From contig CM070711.1 of assembly GCA_036346275.1 (NCBI GenBank), positions 46,873,435 to 46,937,434 of the forward strand: 64,000 nucleotides of DNA. Reading direction: 5' to 3'. Of the stretch, positions 1-10,750 are shown piece after piece. This DNA comes from Otatea glauca (taxonomy: Eukaryota > Streptophyta > Magnoliopsida > Poales > Poaceae). Under the pieces are notes generated by a model. The model did not search any database. It was not told the origin of the DNA and saw only the letters and a program-made list of their open reading frames with translations. Position numbers and translations under genes: made by a program. Position 1 is the first letter of the stretch, and every line of letters starts with the position of its first letter.

Positions 1-510
1 TTCAACTCCCATTTTCGAACTTTCAATTCAAAATATCAACTTTGGAACTTTGTAATTCGAGCCTCACGCCTCCTAGCTAGTCAAACTTTCGACTAATAAA
101 ATTTGAACACTCAACGTAGGCTTTGAAACTTTTAACTTTAACATTTCAACTTTCAAGTCGGGATTTCCCACTTTCGACTCATCAATACTAGAAAACTATA
201 AGATATTCACTAACTCATATAGCAACCTCCAAATAAATAAGAGCTTTTAAAAGCCACATCAATACAAAACGGAGTCTTAATCCATGCATGCGCAAATTCG
301 CGGTGCATCTAGCGGTTAGCGCACGTTGTATCCGGGATTATCATCGAGAGGACGTCCACAGGTTAACGAATCTGCATACCATATCATTAACTTTTCCCTG
401 TTGTATGTTACATGTACACACTTGAAGTATTCGTCACAGCTATGTACATCCATGTATACAGACACGCATTGCACGATTCAATTAGCGGCACGCTCATGTG
501 GTGCGATGAT
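1..510. other. Gene-free flank with A/T-rich degenerate repeats
   Basis: No gene is visible. Bases 1-170 are built from irregular copies of an AACTTTCAA/TTCGAACTTT motif, of the same style as the longer tract at 10.3-10.7 kb. The remainder is the 3' flank of the host gene that ends at 511. I did not find a clear polyadenylation signal. Confidence 0.5.
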
Positions 511-1556
511 TTAGTTCCTGGAGAAAAGCATGTGAGAGATGAAGACGCCGAGCGTGAAGACGACGACGGCCGTGGCGATCACCTTCTTGTTCTTTCCGAT
601 GGCCTCGGCCCACTTGAACCCCTCCTCCGCCGCGCTCTCCCTCTCGCTTTCCCTTTCCTCCGCCGCCAGCCGCGCCCTCGCCTCCTCGATCCTCCGCTCT
701 GCCTCACGGCCAATCTTCGCCTTGTGTTCGGCCTTGGCCTTATCGTCCTGATCTTCTCGTTCTCGTTTCACCGCCTTCTCGCTCGGCGTCGTTGTGGCCT
801 CTACCTTGGGCTGCTCCTCCTCCCTCTGCCGTCCCGCCAACGTCGCCCTCGCCGCCTCGATCCTCCGCTCCGCCTCACGGCCAATCTTCGCCTTGTGCTC
901 GGCCTTGGCCTTATCGTCCTGATCTTCTCGTTCTCGTTTCACCGCCTTCTCGCTCTGCGTCGTTGTCGCCTCTGCCTTGGTCTGCTCCTCCTCCCTCTGT
1001 CGTCCCACCAACCTCGCCCTCGCCGCCTCGATCCTCCGCTCCGCCCCAACCTTGGCCTTCTGATCCATTGGCTTGCCGGCGACGCCGTCGTCGGCCTCCT
1101 CCTCCTTGGCCTGCGGCGGCGCGACCGCTTCTGTTGGCAGCTTGGGCACGGTGAAGGTGAGCACGGTACCGTCGAACCGGCCGGCGATCCCGTCGAGGTA
1201 TGACTTGGGCGGCATCTGGAAATCCTTGTGGAGCCGGAAGCTCCCCGCGCCGCCGTCGGCCGGGCGCTGGCCGCTGACGGTCAGCCGCCCGGCGGAGTCC
1301 ACTTGCGCCATTAAGTCTTCCTTCTTGAACCCTTCAAAAAAATTAAATCAGCCAAGAGATTGGTGCGCGCTAACCTGATCATTTCATCTTTCATCAGGTC
1401 TGCAAATCTGCTTTTGTCAATGCACACACACACTCCGACACTCCGACCTGGGAGGTTGACGCGGAGGACGTAGTTGGCGCCGCCGTTGAGCCACTCGTAC
1501 ACGGGGTCGAAGTCGGCGGCCGTGGCTTCCGCTGATGATCCTTTCCTGCTCGCCAT
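511..1556 (-). CDS. HSP20-domain, RTM2-like tail-anchored protein (2 exons)
   Basis: The gene has two exons, 1448-1556 and 511-1331. The 116-bp intron starts GT and ends AG, and the join restores the reading NLPG-FKKED typical of plant alpha-crystallin/RTM2-like proteins. The predicted protein is 309 residues. Residues ~16-105 form an alpha-crystallin (HSP20) domain: DPVYEWL, LRVNLPG, GRLTVSGQRP, FRLHKDFQMP and the closing GTVLTFTVPK. Residues ~110-275 are a highly charged Lys/Glu/Arg linker, probably helical or coiled-coil, containing two nearly identical 57-residue units. Residues ~288-307 form one hydrophobic segment (VIATAVVVFTLGVFISHMLF) followed by a short basic end, which is a tail-anchor layout. 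In the plant family, RTM2 of Arabidopsis limits long-distance movement of potyviruses in phloem; other members have no firm role. That this protein acts in antiviral defence is only an inference. The start is the first ATG in a TATA-bearing leader. It is the only convincing host gene in the window. Confidence 0.88.
694..1035 (-). repeat. 171-bp in-frame tandem duplication inside the RTM2-like gene
   Basis: Two head-to-tail units (865-1035 and 694-864) each encode 57 residues, beginning RIEAARA and ending KIGREAER. They differ at only a few codons (RLV/TLA, TKAEATTTQ/PKVEATTTP). A partial third start (RIEEARARLAA) follows. The length is an exact multiple of three, so the frame is kept and only the charged linker is lengthened. 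Confidence 0.9.
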
Positions 1557-1620
1557 GGCGCCTTGCTAGCTAGCCGGTGATCGAAGTGATCTACCGAGAT
1601 GCCTTACTGCCGCCGGCCTC

Positions 1621-1631
1621 ATATATATATG
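1621..1631 (-). promoter_or_regulatory. TATA-like element of the RTM2-like gene
   Basis: On the minus strand the sequence GCATATATATATGAGG lies about 65 bp upstream of the ATG at 1556. This is a normal distance for a plant TATA box with a short 5' leader. No other core element is clear. Confidence 0.5.
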
Positions 1632-1659
1632 CACACGCATGCGCAGTGTTCAGGCTAAA

Positions 1660-1812
1660 CTATTCCAAGCTTTTCTTGAAGGTCACAGAGAATTTATCGT
1701 CGAGGTTTGGGGTAAAGGTTAGCAAGGGATCTCCATCTCCTACGTGTCTCATGTTCCGGTACCTTTCGGCAAGCGGCACGCACGGTACCAAGTTACCTAC
1801 CACCCATGTCTT
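1660..1812. other. Upstream segment of the RTM2-like gene, duplicated at 11.64 kb
   Basis: This non-coding stretch upstream of the host gene shares blocks with 11641-11797 in the same order and orientation: a CGTCGAGG(T/C)TTGGG(G)TAAAGG block, GGATCTC, GGTxCCTTTCGGCA, GCACGGTAC and CTACCACCC. It may be a proximal promoter or part of an older duplicated segment. Confidence 0.6.
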
Positions 1813-1849
1813 CATCTCCATCTCACGAAAGCAAGCTAGGTAACCAATG

Positions 1850-2079
1850 AAATATGTAATGCTCTAGGGCTTGTCACATGTTTTTGGCGAGCTAGATTGA
1901 GATAATCTAGTAGCTAGGACAAAACTCAATGAATCGTGTGTCTGGTGTCATTGCACATGTTGTCTCATTGAGAACCTTCAATTGAGAAAATCTAGTAGGT
2001 CAAACCTCAATGAAGGGAAAAAGTGTACATCATATCATCCCAAAGATGATCACATGTGAAGTTCAAATATCTCCCCCCG
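1850..2079 (-). repeat. Probable LTR remnant of the decayed copia element
   Basis: On the minus strand a purine tract (CTTCGGGGGGAGA, 2077-2090) follows the end of the copia RNase H, and the sequence beyond it should be the 3' LTR. Two direct motifs (ATTGAGA..ATCTAGTAG near 1895 and 1981) lie within it. The outer LTR boundary and target duplication cannot be recognised. Confidence 0.35.
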
Positions 2080-2668
2080 AAGACTTCAACTCTTTGTCTC
2101 TCACATGTTTCTCAAACATGGAAGTCGGTATTTCAAAAACATACCATAGGTTTTCACTAGTCAGAATTTTCTATATTTCAACATTCCCATCTGTTGATGC
2201 TCATGAAAATAGAAATACTTAGGAGATATATCTTTGTCATGTTTGTATTGGCATCACTACTCCCCAATTGTGAAATGTATGTTGGATTATCCTCATGGAT
2301 AATCACGGGGATTTTATCCACCCCAACACCACCTGAGTCTTAGATATATTGAATCAATCTTCTAAGTCAAATGGACTAATCAGTCGTCTCATATAGTGCA
2401 ATTATATCAGAATAATTAGTTGACGTAGCACCTATTGACTGCTTTTCTGATTTCCAAGAAATTGTAGTTCTTCCACTTAGAAAGACATATCTATCCTGAG
2501 ATCTGGTATTATGGGGATCAGACAAATAGCCAGCAATGAAATAACCACTTATTTTGTTATCTTGATCTTTTAGGTAAAATAGTCCAAGATCAATTGTACC
2601 TTTTTGGTATCTGAGAATGTGTTTACTTTCAGTCCAATGCCTCTTTGTCGGCTCAGAAAAATATCTTG
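2080..2668 (-). pseudogene. Copia RNase H fragment
   Basis: The fragment reads ARYFSEPTKRHW, KHILRYQKGTIDLGLFY, GYLSDPHNTRSQ and a TTISWKSEKQ-like motif (residues of 2376-2668). After a stop at 2376 it continues as KHISPKYFYFHEHQ and related text down to 2080. These are standard landmarks of the C-terminal copia reverse transcriptase/RNase H region. Its upstream part resumes beyond the CACTA insertion at about 3680. Confidence 0.75.
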
Positions 2669-3678
2669 CACTACTATAGAAATGCATATATTAGACGCCT
2701 CATCACAGACGGTTTTTCTAAACCGTTTGTGATGAGGAATATCACTGACGGTTCTATAGTGCAACTGTCAGTGACATCATCACAGGCGGTACTCTACATA
2801 AACCGTCAGTGATATACAGCAATAGCACAAACGATTTTAATACCAAACCGTCAGTGATTGTATAACAGACAGTTTTAAACTAAAACCGTCTATGATATCC
2901 CATACGGTTTTATCACAAAACCGTCTATGATATATCACTAACGGTTTTCTACTAAAACCGTTTGGGATTCTATGTAAAACGCCGACGGTTTACTAATAAA
3001 ACCGTCTGTGGTATCTCCTAGCGATATATAATACAGAGTCCTGAGCCACTTAGTACTTTTTAGGGTTTCGGGATCTATCTTTCGGGTGGCTCCGGCTGTG
3101 TGGCGATTGTGTGAAAGAAGACAATTAATTTTGAAGGGTGATTGTAGATCCATGTGTTCTTGGTGATCTAAGGTTAGTAATGGGTTCTAATTGCATTATG
3201 TTCAAGATCTAGCTTGGTGAGGAGAATTTAAAGATTGTTTAGATCTAGCTTGTGTATCCATATGTTCTTTTTGATCTAAAGTCAGTAATATGGGTTCTAA
3301 TTGCATTATATTCAAGGTTTAGTTTGGTAACGAGAGAATTTGAAGATTGTTTAGATCTAGCTCGTAGATCCATGAGTTCTTGGTGAGCTAAGGTTAGTAA
3401 TGGGTTCTAATTGCATTATATTCAAGATCTAGCTTGGTGAGGAGAATTTAAAGATTATTTAGATCTAGCTTGTATATCCATGTGTTCTTTATTATCTAAA
3501 GTCAGTAATATAGGTTCAAATTACATTATATTCAAGGTCTAGCTTAGTAAGGAGAGAATTTGAAGATTGTTTAGATCTAGCTTGTAGATCCATTTGTTGT
3601 TGGTGAGCTAAGGTTAATAATGTGTTCTAATTGCATTATATTTAAGATCTAGCTTGGTAAGGAGAGAATTTAAAATTG
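2669..3678. mobile_element. Truncated CACTA (En/Spm-type) transposon end
   Basis: The segment starts with CACTACTATAGAAATG, a CACTA terminal repeat. About 340 bp of sub-terminal repeats follow, in which ACGGTTTT/AAAACCGT motifs occur many times in both orientations (2700-3010), as in CACTA ends. A 110-bp tandem array then runs to about 3670. The matching ...TAGTG end is absent where the copia sequence resumes, so only one terminus survives. No transposase is visible. Confidence 0.65.
3130..3670. repeat. Tandem array, ~110-bp unit, about five copies
   Basis: Copies are marked by GGTTCTAATTGCATTATxTTCAAG near 3182, 3293, 3404, 3513 and 3624, each followed by TCTAGCTTGGTxAGGAGA and TTTAGATCTAGCTTGTAGATCCATGTG. 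The copies alternate slightly in sequence, so the array may have grown as a dimer. It lies inside the CACTA fragment. Confidence 0.75.
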
Positions 3679-4800
3679 TAAAATACAGAAGTACATAATA
3701 ACACTCAAATATAAAGTCTTCGGTCCCATCATACCCTCATCTCCTCATAGGACCATATAGATTTTCTATATATGTAATGTCCTAATGACCAATATCTTCT
3801 TGTTGTTGGTAGTTTGGACAAATTTTGGTTTCAGCCAAATCTTTCTTCTCGAACTCTATCTTTAAGTATCAGCAAGCTTAGATGATCTACATACACTGAG
3901 ATGATAAAGAATCTTGTCAAGGATTTTGTTATGAACACATAGGGACATACATCATTGTTGACAATCCTTTCATCATAAGAAATTCACTCAGTTGGTTATA
4001 CCACATATGACTAGACTGCTTTAATCCATATAGTGATGTTTGCAATTTCACACTATACAAGTTGTGACTGTTATTCTCTCATACATGGGATCTTTAGTCC
4101 CTCGAAAATCTTCATACAGATTTTCGAATCAAGTGACCTATACAAATATGTAATAACAACATCTATTAGATAAATATTCAGATTCATGCCCACTACCATA
4201 TATAACATGCAAATAAATGTAGTGCTATACATACTAGGAGAATAAGTTTTATTGTAATCAGCTTCAGGTCTTTGTGTGAATCTTTGTGCTACTAATCTAG
4301 CATTATATCTCACCACTTCATTCTTTTCCATTCCTCTTTCTCACAAACACCCATTTGAGATCAATTGGATTTGATATCTTGAGGAGTCTTGACAACTTGT
4401 CGAAAGACCTTCCTCTTATTTAGCGAGTTTAGTTTAGTCTGGATTGCATCCTTCCATTTATCCCAAACAGGGTGACTTTTGCACTAAGTAATAGTCTTCA
4501 TATCAACATTCGAATTCTAAATACTGAAAGCAATCTTAGAGGCAAAGCAGTTGCTATTAGCACGTACTTGTCTCTAATATATTTCTACAGTATCCACATG
4601 ATTTATGACATACTCTTTATTCAAATCAATTGGCACTTCATTTAAATAAATCAGCTCTTCACAATTTCCCCATACAGCAAAGTCTGTGATTTCAATTTCC
4701 ATAGTCCCATTGTTGTTTGTTATGCTCACAATTTCAACGGCCATTGTTTCATTTATCCTTGGATGAAGCTATCACATTTCTGCCAGAATGAATATTCTCA
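3679..4800 (-). pseudogene. Copia reverse transcriptase fragment
   Basis: Minus-strand text includes RYNARLVAQRFTQRP, DYNKTYSPSM, DVVITYLYRSLDSKICMKIFEGLK (4071-4331) and, lower down, a VYVD/LKIEFEKKDLAET region near 3860-3900 that marks the active-site end of the domain. Between 4332 and 4800 the linker before the reverse transcriptase can be read (for example GEWENCEELIYLNEVPIDL). Stops and frameshifts are frequent, so this cannot make enzyme. Confidence 0.7.
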
Positions 4801-5015
4801 TCTCTAAGACTCCATGGATCAATGTTTGCTGAATCATTTTCATTTGTATTCGGTTTCTAGTGATCCTTCTCTGTTCAAGTCATCTTTTAATGGATGTCTC
4901 CATAGTTCGAGATCTTTAGAATCAGGAGTTATCCTCCTATTGTTGCACAAGGAAAGTGATTCTAAGGTAGAACCTAAAGCCTGGAATGGCTCTACTCTCT
5001 TAGGCGCATTCATAG

Positions 5016-5670
5016 CTAGAATGTGTGATTGGGTAACTCACTTATAATTTGTGAATGAATTTGACAGCTTATTTGGAAGGTATTGCAAATCAATGATCCT
5101 ATGAACATCATTAGTGTTGAATACATATTACAAAGACAGCTATCATAACATGGTAATTCTCGGTGTTCCAATTTAGGATCCTTTCCTCCCCTTGATGTTG
5201 GGAATAAGTCTTCATTAAACATATAATCAGTGTATCTCATTTTTAAAAGATCCTCTGCCATAGGCTCAAGATATTTCATAATTGAAGGAGATTTAAATCC
5301 CATGTAAATTCCCAATTTACGATGGAGGCCCATTAACACATGTGGAGGTGGTGAGATTGGCTCATACATAGCATAGCCAAATTTATGCAGATGGGAAATA
5401 CATGGTTCTTTCCTACACACTAACTCGAAAGGTGAATACTTATGGCTGGAGTTGTATCAATGTAGTGACATGTAAAACTGCATGTCCCCAACACATAGTG
5501 GATAACTTACAACTCATTAGCAAAAGGTCTAGCAATCAGCTTGATCCTTTTAATTAGCAATTATGCAAGTTCGTTTTGGGTATGAACGTGCAGGACATAA
5601 TGTTCCACATTAATGTCTAAGACCATTCAATAACCATTAAATGCTTTTGAGCTGATTCGGCTTTGGAAGA
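5016..5670 (-). pseudogene. Copia integrase C-terminal fragment
   Basis: The order on the minus strand is VEHYVLHVHTQN, LIKRIKLIARP (the region around the third catalytic residue), then ISHLHKFGYAMYEPISPP, HRKLGIYMGF, SPSIMKYLEP and NEDLFP. This is the downstream half of a copia integrase. The N-terminal zinc-binding part and the first catalytic Asp are not recognisable. It is disrupted by several stops. Confidence 0.7.
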
Positions 5671-5680
5671 TTAAGGAGAA

Positions 5681-6195
5681 TCACTTGTTCACTACATGAA
5701 TGTCTAGCAATTCATCATCTATCAATGGAGTACATTTATCATCATATAATGCATCATTGTCACATGAATCAATCTCCATTGCATTATGAGTCTCCTCTTG
5801 AACATCACTCTCTACTAGAACTTCTAGGAAGTGGGTTTCATTCTTTGAGCCTTGGCCGTTCATCTTGAGGGTTTCCTGATATAGTTCAACTAGGTGCTTT
5901 GAAGTTTTGCAATTTCTAACCTATTGACTCTTACGTCCACAATTGAAGCAAGGTTTGTCACTAGAGGACTTTAGCTGCATTTTTCCTTTGTTTTATGACT
6001 TTCTTTGTGTTATTCACACACATCTTATGTTTCTTTCCTCCAAATATATTTCTTTTTCCCTTAGAACATTGATAACTTTTCTTCTAAAAGTTAGCATGTG
6101 CTTTAGGAGCATCCAATGTACATATAGGGTGAGCATTATGATTCTTGATCAAGAGTTTATTATGCTTCTCCACAACTAACAATATAGAGATTAGA
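5681..6195 (-). pseudogene. Copia gag/protease-side fragment with CCHC knuckle
   Basis: At about 5925-5965 the minus strand encodes KPCFNCGRKSQ, the first half of a retroviral-type zinc knuckle, followed by NCKTSKHLVELYQETL and NETHFLEV, a common copia gag tail. Upstream, KHNxLLIKNHxAxP-like text reaches about 6195. Frames change repeatedly. The N-terminal two thirds of gag are missing. Confidence 0.6.
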
Positions 6196-8367
6196 TTAGC
6201 ATGGTTGATGAGGACATCCCATCCACTGATACAACCATAACTACTTCTCCTCAACTAGATATACAAGAACCAATTACCAGAGCATGTGCTAGTCAACTCA
6301 ATTATCAGGTAAAGTCGTTCTTAAGCGTATCTATTTGCACTTTTGAGAATAATCCACTACTTGATGTATGTGACGTGCTTATACTTAGGAACCATGGTTT
6401 GGATTAGTAAGGATGCACATCTACATCAAGCAAAATCGGAGATCAAGTGTGCCACATTTTGAAGCCCAATTCGGCCTTCGGATACCAACCTGAAGTAAAA
6501 TAATCATAAATTTTGTATACAGTGTCCGATTGGTGAGTTCTTGTACTTGATGAAAAGCTTTCTTCGAGATCATTCCAATGGATTTGACCCCACCTAAAAA
6601 TTCCTTCAGAGGACTCCACAATCACCAAAACAATTCAGGTCAACTTTCTAGTCTGAGTCAAACTTGGGCCTTGGGCTTTGTACGAGTCCTATTCGGCCAC
6701 TCCTTTGTGTTGGCTAAATCCTCCTTCTATTTTACCAATATATAGCTAGGGAGTCCCCCCAAAATTACTTCAGTTTTTGTTTAGTAGTAGTTTTCCTTGG
6801 TGAAACTATTTGGTATTCTCTTATTCGGCTAGATCAACAGCAATATCGTGCTTCGGAACCCTACATCAATACTTCAATTATATTTGAAATTTCAGATTGC
6901 TTTTGCTTTGTTCTTCAATTGTTTGTAGGAATTGATATCGTGATCGGGTCAATCGGGTTTCTGCACGGTTGATAACAATTCGAAGTTTGGTTCAACAATT
7001 GCTTGGCATCGATCGTGTTCCGATCGGTAGCCCGAATCGTGAGGGTCATGTCTACTAATCGAGAGTTATCCATCTCATCGAAATATCAGGACTCCAGTAG
7101 CCTCATCAGGTGGTATTAGAGCTTTCGTTGATCGGTGAGAATTTCTGTACCTTAGATTAGTTTTTATTTTCTGTCCTAAATTGAAAATTACTCCACAAAA
7201 ATTCAACCTTTAGATTCAATCTGGTACTTTAGTGTGTTTTGTTAGGTTTTGATCTATTAGAGTCCTTGTTTTAGTTGCTGATCATTTTTTCTTTCTCGTA
7301 GCTTTTATTTCAATCTGTCCAGTACTTTGTTTTGTTCATAACTTTCGCATACGAGCTCGGATTCTAGTGTTCTTGCACTTTCTTAAAACCTCGGAATGAG
7401 CTCTACAGAAAACTATTTGGGCACGGACTCTAATTTCGTATCTAAGTCAGTTTAATCTGGATGCCAAAGTTAGTGAAGCAAGTTGTACTTCCAATCCAGA
7501 TCGGTTCAGTATTTTGATCATAATTCTCATGTTCGAACTCTGATTGAGAAGTTTTTATACTTTCCTGAATCCTTGAAGAGTCCTCTACAAAAACGTTTTT
7601 GGGTGTCCTTTGTGATTCAGACTCTTTCAAACCGAATTTGATTCGGATTTGGTTAGATCGACTGGATTTAGGTCAAATCTGTGCACCTCTATGTTTTGGC
7701 TATAACTTCTATATACGAGCTCCAAATTGTGTGTTTATATACTTGTTTTAAAGTATAGAACATTACATTCAATTTATTACATTGTGAGCAAACTAGGTTC
7801 GACCATTTTCATAATTTAATTATAGCGATAAGTTTGCTGCACTGTTCTAGCCAAATTTTTGTTTCTTGAGTCAATTTGTGTTCTAGCTTGTTCCTTTGAG
7901 TTTGTTGAGTCAAGTAGCATCCACAAACCATAAAACCCCAAAAATATCAGTACACATACCTTTGGAAACCAATTCATCCTTTGCGAATACTTTGATCACA
8001 ATTGAGACTAGCTATTTGATATTGCTTATGGCTACTCTACTTGATACATGGCATAATCTTGAATTATCATATCATACTATCGTGTGACATCAAGTTAGGG
8101 GTTCCAAAACTTTGTTCATATTATTGTTGGCCGAAAGCCCAAAGAAAGAAAAGAGAAAGAAAGAGCCAAAAGGCCAATAAAAAAAAGAAAAAAAGAAAAT
8201 AATGGCCAATCGCATTACCTTGAGCAAAACCCTAATTTGTGTTCGTTATTTTCAGATTGTGCAATTGTATTAATTACTGAGCATGTCTTACATACACCTA
8301 CCACCTGTTCCCACTCCAATTGATCGAGGAGAGCGACCAACGAGACGCACCTGAGGAGGACTGGGCG
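6196..8367 (+). mobile_element. Ty3/gypsy remnant: pol tail, LTR, PBS, leader
   Basis: The ORF at 6201-6407 ends in PITRACASQLNYQVKSFL and LILRNHGLD, the C-terminal tail of grass Tekay/Del-type polyproteins. About 700 bp of LTR-like sequence follows (a TATATAGCTAGGGAGTCCCCCC block near 6739). Next is a CATCA end at 7108, a PBS-like TGGTATTAGAGC at 7111, and a leader with the A-rich CCAAAGAAAG..GGCCAATAAA tract (8128-8200). A pol tail, one LTR and then a PBS is the order expected inside a tandem dimer, not a single element. The 3' end is cut by the small hAT element. Confidence 0.5.
7111..7122 (+). other. Primer-binding-site-like sequence (initiator-Met type)
   Basis: TGGTATTAGAGC differs by one base from the TGGTATCAGAGC found next to many plant LTRs. 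It lies two bases after a CA that would end the LTR. Confidence 0.5.
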
Positions 8368-8952
8368 TAGGGGTGAAAATGGGTCAGATACAGGCAGATA
8401 TTGCTCTTCCTGTATCCTAATCTATATTTTTTCTCATATTTAGAACCGAAAACGGTCTAGCTAGATACGGATAAAAATTGGGTTATTCGAGATACGGACA
8501 TAAGACGGATACGTGATGGATTCGAGTCAAAAATGGATAAAAATATATGGATAATGCATGCATATAGAGCAATATATACTGAATCAAACCATACGAGTAC
8601 ATGACCATAATAGCAAGTTATATATCAACCAAACCCAATAGACATAATAGAAATTATATGCTACTTGAGGATCAATAGAACCAACTAATTAACAAAATAA
8701 ATGGGCTACCATAGAAAATATGTAATAAATGGGCTAGGCCTTGTTGGATATCCGAATTGAAAAAAATTCGATATCCTGATCATGTCTCGTATTTGCTGGA
8801 TATTGACTGATCTGAATTCTATCCTAAATCCCGATTCAAGTATCTAGATCCTGTCCTAGATCCAATCGAAAAGTCAAATCCCTTCCAAATATGGTCCCGA
8901 CTGGATCTGGCCCCAGATCGGATGAGAAATATCTAGCCCATTTTTGCCCCTA
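8368..8952. mobile_element. Small non-autonomous hAT-like element (585 bp)
   Basis: The ends form an imperfect inverted repeat: TAGGGGTGAAAATGGG on the left and CCCATTTTTGCCCCTA on the right, the TIR type of a common plant hAT MITE group. The interior is A/T-rich with repeated GGATA/GATACGGATA motifs and has no ORF. The flanking 8-mers (ACTGGGCG and GGAGGGTG) do not make a clean target duplication, so the boundary could be off by a base or the duplication has decayed. Confidence 0.7.
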
Positions 8953-10259
8953 GGAGGGTGCGATAGCACGATACGATGAGGAGGGGAGGCGGTGGAGAAG
9001 CCGGGAGCTTGCATGCCTAGGGCTATGGCGCTAGGAGTTGAGGAGGGGAGCCACTGAGCCAGGCCCATGGTAGTAGGATCGAGGACAAAGTCGACAGCCG
9101 TTGATCGAGCAACGGTGCGATGAGGAGGAGGGCCAGTGGGCTCAAGGAGCTTGTCTAGGGTGAGTGGGCTACTGACCGCCATGGAAGTGAAACGATTGTC
9201 GGGTGACGGGACGACCGAGCGAGGAGGCATGGGTGACGGTGTCGACATGACTTGCTTTACTTTGGCTGGATCTGGAATCAGAGGAGCTGAGGAGAGGGAG
9301 ACAAAGAGTAGACTAGCAAGGAGAGGGAGAGGGAGTGACTAAGCGAGTCAGTGAGGAGTGAGGGGAGTGGCGAGTGCCGACGGTTGACACCGGTCTGAGG
9401 TATATAATATATTAATATATATAATATGTAATGTATTTTTATGAAGTATTTAATTTTATTATTGACTCTAGTTATGTATAATATATTGTTATTAATTATT
9501 TAATTTCATTGCTGTTAATATATTGTCTAGTTAATGATATAGTTGTATACTTATATTTGTTCGTAGATTTGCAGGTACGGAGGATACTACGGTGATGACC
9601 GAGGATTGGTGAGGTGACACCAAGCCATCCTCTTCGTCTGGTGCCATCTTGAAAGAGAACTCGGGGGTGCACCTAGAGGCTGGAGCTGGTGTGCCATTAC
9701 AGGTATGGAGGGCAGTTTCTTTCTTCTTTGCATTTACCTATTGTTTTAGATTTTAGGAATTGAAGAATGCGTAGTTTATTGGTGAGTAATTCCCTGAATG
9801 GCATTTAGAATCAACATAAACATTGAGTCGGTGGCTGTGTTGTCAGATGGGACAGAGAATAGACGAGAACATTTAGCAGTAGGGCAATTATTTATCATTA
9901 ATTGCTACTGATATGTACCATATTTAATTTCTTGAACCAATAGAATTAAAATATTTTGATGTCCTCCCATTCACCCCTAACGGCGGGTTCACGAGCAGTG
10001 CTGGTGGTGTAGAAAAGCCGAGACGGAGGGCGGCTTCACCGGCGTGAGGAGGCATGACCCGGTGGAGGGCAGACAAGAGCTAATGGCAGATGAGAACTTA
10101 GTCCTTTAAGCCGGCCCTCTATTTTTTCATGTGGCTTCGCCACTACCCTCAAACTACAAAATTTAAGGACACTCTCCTAAAATGCTATGAGTCATCTTCT
10201 CCATTCACCTCCATATTTCTTATTTCCCTCTTTCTTACTCATTTTTTCCACCTCTATTC
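8953..10259. other. Unassigned region, no supported gene
   Basis: Bases 8953-9360 are G/C-rich with open frames on both strands but no recognisable domain. 9395-9560 is A/T-rich. 9570-9710 is another G/C-rich patch flanked by CAG/GTA-like sequence, so it could be an old exon, but no protein family is apparent. The rest shows nothing. Confidence 0.4.
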
Positions 10260-10750
10260 CTTCTTCTTCAACAAAATAAGAATTAAAATTAGAAAATTAT
10301 AATAGGAAGTTTCAACTAAAAAAACTCAAGTCAAAATTTTCAACAAGAAAATTTTCAACTCGGAAAGTTTCAAAAAAAATTTAAATCAGAAAATTTCAAA
10401 TTAGAAAGTTCCAACTCGAAAAGTTTCAACTTGAAAATTTCCAAATTAGAAAGTTTTAACTCAAAAAATTTCAACTCGAAAAAATTTAAATTAGAAAAAT
10501 TCAAATTAGAAAGTTTCAACTCAAATAATTTTAAATAAAAAAATACTCACCTTAGAAAGTTTCAATTGGAAAAATTGTCGTTCGAAAAAGGTTCAAATAA
10601 CAAAATTTCAACTCCAAAAACATTCGATCAAAAAGCTTTTGGTTTGAAATCTTTCAAGTCAAAAAACTGTTGGTTCGAAATGTTTCGATTCAAGAACTTT
10701 CGAAAGTGTTTAAAAAATACTTTTTATTAAAAAAAACTTAGGGGGAATTT
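10260..10750. repeat. Degenerate AAxTTTCAACTCGAAA-type repeat tract
   Basis: Nearly 500 bp consists of irregular reiterations of a 10-20 bp motif (GAAAATTTCAA, GAAAGTTTCAACTC, TTCGAAA) with constant drift. It is not a clean satellite. The motif resembles the tract at 1-170. Confidence 0.65.

Larger units (their letters stand above)
2080..6195 (-). mobile_element. Decayed Ty1/copia retrotransposon remnant
   Basis: Reading the minus strand from 6195 to 2080 gives the copia order: gag with a CCHC knuckle, integrase, reverse transcriptase, RNase H, then a polypurine tract. Every domain is broken by stops and frameshifts. The 5' end stops abruptly at about 6195, where plus-strand gypsy sequence begins. 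A truncated CACTA element interrupts the copy between the reverse transcriptase and the RNase H. The element is long dead. Confidence 0.75.

Noticed and set aside
2700..3010. Short regular inverted/direct repeats that could suggest a CRISPR-like array
   Set aside because: Units are not evenly spaced, spacers are not unique, and the context is plant nuclear DNA; they are CACTA sub-terminal motifs.
8874..9342. Minus-strand 124-codon and plus-strand 68-codon ORFs
   Set aside because: Pro/Ser/Thr-rich, without known motifs; the minus frame runs into the end of the small hAT element.
9570..9720. Exon-like G/C-rich patch flanked by CAG and GTA
   Set aside because: Short frame ends quickly in a stop, no partner exon and no recognisable protein.
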